The translations under genes and the position numbers were made by a program. Shown piece by piece: positions 59,777 to 64,000 of a stretch of 64,000 nt of DNA (position 1 is the first letter of the stretch; every line of letters begins with the position of its first letter). The notes under the pieces are model-generated. The model was not told the DNA's origin and made no database searches. It saw only the letters and a list, made by a program, of their open reading frames with translations. This DNA is from Methylotenera sp. (GTDB lineage Bacteria; Pseudomonadota; Gammaproteobacteria; Burkholderiales; Methylophilaceae): the NCBI RefSeq assembly GCF_030653755.1, contig NZ_JAURYU010000046.1, positions 1-64,000 of the forward strand, written 5' to 3'.

Positions 59777-60139
59777 ATGGCTAAATCAATACAGGTGTTT
59801 GATCCTGCAATGTGCTGTAGTAGTGGCGTATGTGGGACGGAAGTGGATCAGAGTTTGGTTAGTTTTTCTGCCGATGTAGATTGGGCGAAAACTAATGGCG
59901 CACAAATTGAACGTTTTAATCTTGCACAACAGCCGATGGATTTTGCTAATAATAAAGTGGTGAGAGATTTTCTTGAGCGCTCTGGTCAAGATGCGTTGCC
60001 ACTTATTTTAGTTGATGGTGAGTTTGCCTTGGCTGGCCGTTACCCAAGCCGTACCGAACTGGCACGTTGGGCTGGGTTGGCATTGGCAATTGAAATTGAA
60101 CCTGTTGCCAGTTGCTGTAGTGGTGGTAAGTGTTGTTAG
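59777..60139 (+). CDS. arsD: Arsenite metallochaperone ArsD
   Basis: VFDPAMCCSSGVCGTEVDQSLVSFSADVDW; C-term CCSGGKCC. Confidence 0.95.
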   Translation: MAKSIQVFDPAMCCSSGVCGTEVDQSLVSFSADVDWAKTNGAQIERFNLAQQPMDFANNKVVRDFLERSGQDALPLILVDGEFALAGRYPSRTELARWAGLALAIEIEPVASCCSGGKCC

Positions 60140-60179
60140 TTTAATGTTAGCTTATTTGATGCTCTGCTAAGGATAATCC

Positions 60180-61934
60180 ATGCTATTTCTTGATCAACCA
60201 CCACGTTTTCTTTTTTTTACTGGTAAGGGTGGCGTGGGAAAAACTTCAATTGCCTGCGCAACGGCAATCCAATTGGCTGAAAACGCTAAGCGCGTTTTAC
60301 TGGTAAGTACGGATCCTGCATCAAACGTTGGTCAGGTTTTTGGCATTAGCATAGGTAATCATATTACAGCCGTGCCAGCCGTACCTAATTTGGCGGCGCT
60401 GGAAATTGATCCGCAAGCTGCCGCACAGGTATATCGTGATCGTATTGTTGGGCCCGTGCGTGGCATTTTACCTGACGATGTTGTTAGAGGGATTGAAGAA
60501 CAGCTCTCTGGCGCATGTACCACAGAAATTGCAGCTTTTGATGAGTTCACGGCACTTTTAATCGACTCACCTGTGACGGATGATTATGATCACATCGTAT
60601 TCGATACCGCACCAACTGGGCATACGATTCGCTTACTACAGTTGCCTGGTGCATGGAGTGGTTTTTTAGAAGAGGGCAAGGGTGATGCGTCATGCCTGGG
60701 GCCTTTATCTGGCCTAGAAAAACAACGCGAACAATACAAGGCTGCAGTTGACGCACTTGCAGATGGCAAACGTACTAGATTGATTCTCGTTGCGCGAGCG
60801 CAGCAGTCCACCTTACGAGAAGTTGCACGCACCCATAAAGAACTGGCAGGTATTGGTTTAAAACAACAATACTTGGTTATTAATGGCATTTTGCCAAAAA
60901 TCGAGGCTGAAACTGATAGGTTGGCAGCTGCAATTTATCAGCGCGAACAGTCTAGTCTCAACGCGATTCCAGAGGTGTTAAAACAACTCCCGAGAGATTT
61001 AGTGGCACTCAAAGCGTTTGACTTGGTTGGGCTGGATGCCTTGCGACAGCTTTTAATAGATAGCCCTTATCAAGTGCATGATGTTAGTGATTCGCTTGTT
61101 GAAGTGAGTAAGCAAAGCCTGTCTCAGCTTGTTGATGGGATTGCAAAAGAAGGTCATGGCTTAGTGATGACGATGGGCAAAGGTGGTGTTGGTAAAACCA
61201 CGATAGCCGCAGCCGTAGCTGTTGAGTTGGCTAGTCGCGGTTTACCTGTACACCTCACTACATCAGACCCAGCGGCTCATTTGTCAGACACGTTGAACGG
61301 TAACCTTGATAATTTAACTGTGAGCCGAATTAATCCACATGAAGAAACTGAACGCTACCGCCAAAATGTACTGGATAGTAAAGGCGCGCAATTGGATGCG
61401 CATGGTCGTGCTTTGCTAGAAGAGGATTTGCGCTCTCCGTGTACGGAGGAAATTGCAGTATTTCAAGCATTCTCAAGGATTATCCGTGAAGCGGGTAAAA
61501 AGTTTGTTGTCATGGATACAGCGCCGACAGGACACACGTTGTTATTACTTGATGCAACAGGTGCATATCACCGTGAAGTGGCTCGTCAAATGGATAAAGC
61601 TCATTTGCACTACACGACACCAATGATGCAGTTACAAGATCCAAAGCAAACTAAAATACTGATCGTCACACTTGCAGAAAAGACGCCCGTATTGGAAGCG
61701 GCTAACTTGCAAGAGGATCTGCGTCGCGCTGGTATTGAGCCTTGGGCATGGGTAATTAATAATAGCATTGCTGCAACAACCACTACCTCTGCCTTGTTGC
61801 ATCAAAGAGCGCTTAATGAGTTGGTGGAAATTAATACAGTAGCCGAGCAATATGCAAAACGCTATGCCTTGGTACCGATGCTGAAGGAAGAGCCTGTTGG
61901 TGTTGAGAGACTTCATCAACTCGCCAGCGGTTGA
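60180..61934 (+). CDS. arsA: Arsenite efflux ATPase ArsA
   Basis: Two P-loops: FTGKGGVGKTSIACATA and MGKGGVGKTTIAAAVA; DTAPTGHT in both halves. Confidence 0.97.
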   Translation: MLFLDQPPRFLFFTGKGGVGKTSIACATAIQLAENAKRVLLVSTDPASNVGQVFGISIGNHITAVPAVPNLAALEIDPQAAAQVYRDRIVGPVRGILPDDVVRGIEEQLSGACTTEIAAFDEFTALLIDSPVTDDYDHIVFDTAPTGHTIRLLQLPGAWSGFLEEGKGDASCLGPLSGLEKQREQYKAAVDALADGKRTRLILVARAQQSTLREVARTHKELAGIGLKQQYLVINGILPKIEAETDRLAAAIYQREQSSLNAIPEVLKQLPRDLVALKAFDLVGLDALRQLLIDSPYQVHDVSDSLVEVSKQSLSQLVDGIAKEGHGLVMTMGKGGVGKTTIAAAVAVELASRGLPVHLTTSDPAAHLSDTLNGNLDNLTVSRINPHEETERYRQNVLDSKGAQLDAHGRALLEEDLRSPCTEEIAVFQAFSRIIREAGKKFVVMDTAPTGHTLLLLDATGAYHREVARQMDKAHLHYTTPMMQLQDPKQTKILIVTLAEKTPVLEAANLQEDLRRAGIEPWAWVINNSIAATTTTSALLHQRALNELVEINTVAEQYAKRYALVPMLKEEPVGVERLHQLASG

Positions 61935-62077
61935 TAGGTGCTTGTTGAGTTTTTGCACCAAAGTGAAAAAAGCATGATGGTTTTTTGCGTCTTGCTGTAG
62001 TTAGTTGGCGCTTAAATTAGTGCTTTAATTTAAATAAAATAATCGTAACATCTCAATTAATAATAGACATAATCATC

Positions 62078-63124
62078 ATGAAATCAAATCAATCAATAGC
62101 ACCAATGAGTATTTTTGAACGATATCTCACGTTTTGGGTGGGTATATGTATCATAGTGGGCATTACATTAGGTCAGCTTTTCCCAAACCTATTTCAAGCA
62201 ATAGGCCAAATGGAGTTTGCGCAAGTTAATTTGCCCGTTGGCTTGTTAATTTGGGTCATGATTATTCCAATGTTGGTGAAAGTCGATTTTGGTGCATTGC
62301 ATGAAGTCAGAATGCATATTAAGGGTATTGGTGTGACTTTGTTCGTTAATTGGTTTGTAAAGCCGTTTTCAATGGCTTTTCTTGGCTGGTTATTTATCCG
62401 AAATTTATTTGCCCCGATGCTACCGCCTGATCAGATTGACAGCTATATTGCTGGCTTAATCTTACTTGCTGCAGCACCATGTACCGCAATGGTATTTGTA
62501 TGGAGCAGACTCACTAATGGCGACCCATTGTTCACGTTGTCACAGGTGGCATTGAATGACACCATTATGATTTTTGCGTTTGCGCCAATTGTAGCTTTAC
62601 TGCTAGGTATTTCAGCCATTACTGTGCCTTGGGCAACGTTGGTCACTTCAGTAGTACTCTATATTGTTATTCCAGTAATTTTAGCTCAACTATGGCGTAA
62701 AGCTTTATTGCGGGGTGGGCAAAAGCAGTTTGACGCAGCGATGGAGAAAATCGGACCTTGGTCAATCAGTGCGCTTTTGATTACATTGGTATTATTGTTT
62801 GCTTTCCAAGGAGAGGCTATTTTAAAACAACCTCTGGTCATCGCCCTGTTGGCTGTTCCCATTTTGATTCAAGTTTTCTTTAACTCAGCTTTAGCTTATT
62901 GGTTGAACAAGAAGGTTGGAGAGAAACACAATATAGCTTGCCCATCTGCGCTTATCGGCGCAAGTAACTTTTTTGAGCTTGCTGTCGCTGCAGCAATCGG
63001 CATATTTGGATTTAACTCAGGTGCAGCGTTGGCGACAGTAGTGGGCGTGTTAATTGAAGTGCCAGTAATGCTACTGGTGGTCAAAGTGGTCAACGAAAGC
63101 AAGGGGTGGTACGAGTTGTCGTAA
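62078..63124 (+). CDS. acr3: ACR3-family arsenite efflux transporter
   Basis: LLAAAPCTAMVFVWSRLTNGDPLFTLSQVALND; CPSALIGASNFFELAVAAAI. Confidence 0.97.
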   Translation: MKSNQSIAPMSIFERYLTFWVGICIIVGITLGQLFPNLFQAIGQMEFAQVNLPVGLLIWVMIIPMLVKVDFGALHEVRMHIKGIGVTLFVNWFVKPFSMAFLGWLFIRNLFAPMLPPDQIDSYIAGLILLAAAPCTAMVFVWSRLTNGDPLFTLSQVALNDTIMIFAFAPIVALLLGISAITVPWATLVTSVVLYIVIPVILAQLWRKALLRGGQKQFDAAMEKIGPWSISALLITLVLLFAFQGEAILKQPLVIALLAVPILIQVFFNSALAYWLNKKVGEKHNIACPSALIGASNFFELAVAAAIGIFGFNSGAALATVVGVLIEVPVMLLVVKVVNESKGWYELS

Positions 63125-63288
63125 TTGTCACAATCTTTATCTTGAGTGTAGTCAAAAAGAAGTGCTTTATATTTAATAATCAAATTTAGTTAAATAGCCA
63201 ATTTCACTACCATTTGCTAGTCATTTATTGGTTTGGTAAACCTTTTCTGCGATAATAGTGTTTTGATTTTTTCTGAAAGCTAAAGTAA

Positions 63289-63600
63289 ATGGCACAATTT
63301 GATAATGTCAGCGTTAAAAAGAAAGCTAATATTTACTTTGATGGTAAATGCGTTAGTCACACTGTGATGTTTCCTAACGGAACGCGGAGTACGATTGGTG
63401 TTATCTTCCCAAGTACGCTTACATTTAACACGGCAGCACCTGAGTTGATGGAAATTAATGCTGGTGTTTGTAAAGTACGCTTACAAGGCGAAAGTGACTG
63501 GAAAACATACAGCGAAGGTGAAAAATTCACCGTGCCAGGCAATTCATCATTTGATATCGAAACAGTAGAGACATTAGATTACGTTTGCCATTTTGAGTAA
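63289..63600 (+). CDS. ppnP: Pyrimidine/purine nucleoside phosphorylase (DUF1255)
   Basis: [62 protein letters not shown]-like motif. Confidence 0.92.
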   Translation: MAQFDNVSVKKKANIYFDGKCVSHTVMFPNGTRSTIGVIFPSTLTFNTAAPELMEINAGVCKVRLQGESDWKTYSEGEKFTVPGNSSFDIETVETLDYVCHFE

Positions 63601-63699
63601 TGGTAATAGGTTGTGCGATATTTACTGGGCATCTCGGTAAGTATTTGCGCATTTTATCTATGACGATAATCTGCTTTATAAATAATATAGGGGTGATTT

Positions 63700-64000
63700 A
63701 TGCCTTCATTTGATATTTCTTCAGAAGTCGATATGGTCGCTTTGAAGAACGCGATTGATACAGCTGGTAAGCAAATTACCAATCGTTATGACTTTAAAGG
63801 TAGTTCAGCTAAAGTTGAGTTGAATGAAAAAGACAGTGTGATTACCCTGTTTGGGGATAATGACTTTCAGCTTGATCAGGTAAAAGATATTTTGTTGCCA
63901 GCGATGGAAAAGAAAGAACCTGATTCGTCTAAACGTCTGGATCATAAAGATGTCCAAAAAGTATCTGGAAACAAAGTGAAGCAAGAGATGAAAATCCGCG
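63700..64000 (+). CDS. yajQ: YajQ-family nucleotide-binding protein (3' truncated by window edge)
   Basis: MPSFDISSEVDMVALKNAIDTAGKQITNRYDFKGSSAKVEL. Confidence 0.95.
   Translation, partial: MPSFDISSEVDMVALKNAIDTAGKQITNRYDFKGSSAKVELNEKDSVITLFGDNDFQLDQVKDILLPAMEKKEPDSSKRLDHKDVQKVSGNKVKQEMKIR

Overview
Chromosomal window of a betaproteobacterium, probably Methylophilaceae-like (inferred from gene content; not verified by search). About 1-13.4 kb: partial LuxR-type response regulator, then a compact gene set next to flagellin. It encodes a 1223-aa TPR/SPINDLY-OGT/second-glycosyltransferase protein, a nucleotidyltransferase-PEP mutase fusion, phosphonopyruvate decarboxylase, an AEP-transaminase-like enzyme, a stand-alone nucleotidyltransferase, two methyltransferases, a TagB/TagF-like phosphotransferase with TPRs, and a GT9 enzyme. 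The most interesting hypothesis is a pathway that makes a nucleotide-activated phosphonate (AEP or a methylated derivative) and attaches it to the flagellum or its glycan. About 13.9-43.7 kb: near-complete flagellar locus (fliC-flaG-fliD-fliS-fliT-like, a second FliK-like protein, a C-terminal-only FlhB-like protein, fliE-R, flgB-L, flgA, flgM, flgN). About 43.8-54.3 kb: housekeeping genes (recQ, ABC-F, nitroreductase, gre factor, guaA, guaB, DUF4124, ratB/ratA, smpB, ssrA). About 54.3-58.8 kb: a ~4.4-kb integrative mobilizable element in the 3' end of ssrA, bounded by 82-bp direct repeats (2 mismatches), with a tyrosine integrase, AlpA-like regulator, short MobV-like relaxase and unknown cargo. 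About 58.9-63.1 kb: arsR-arsC-arsD-arsA-acr3, with a 40-bp near-perfect palindrome over the arsR start. The window ends with ppnP and a partial yajQ.
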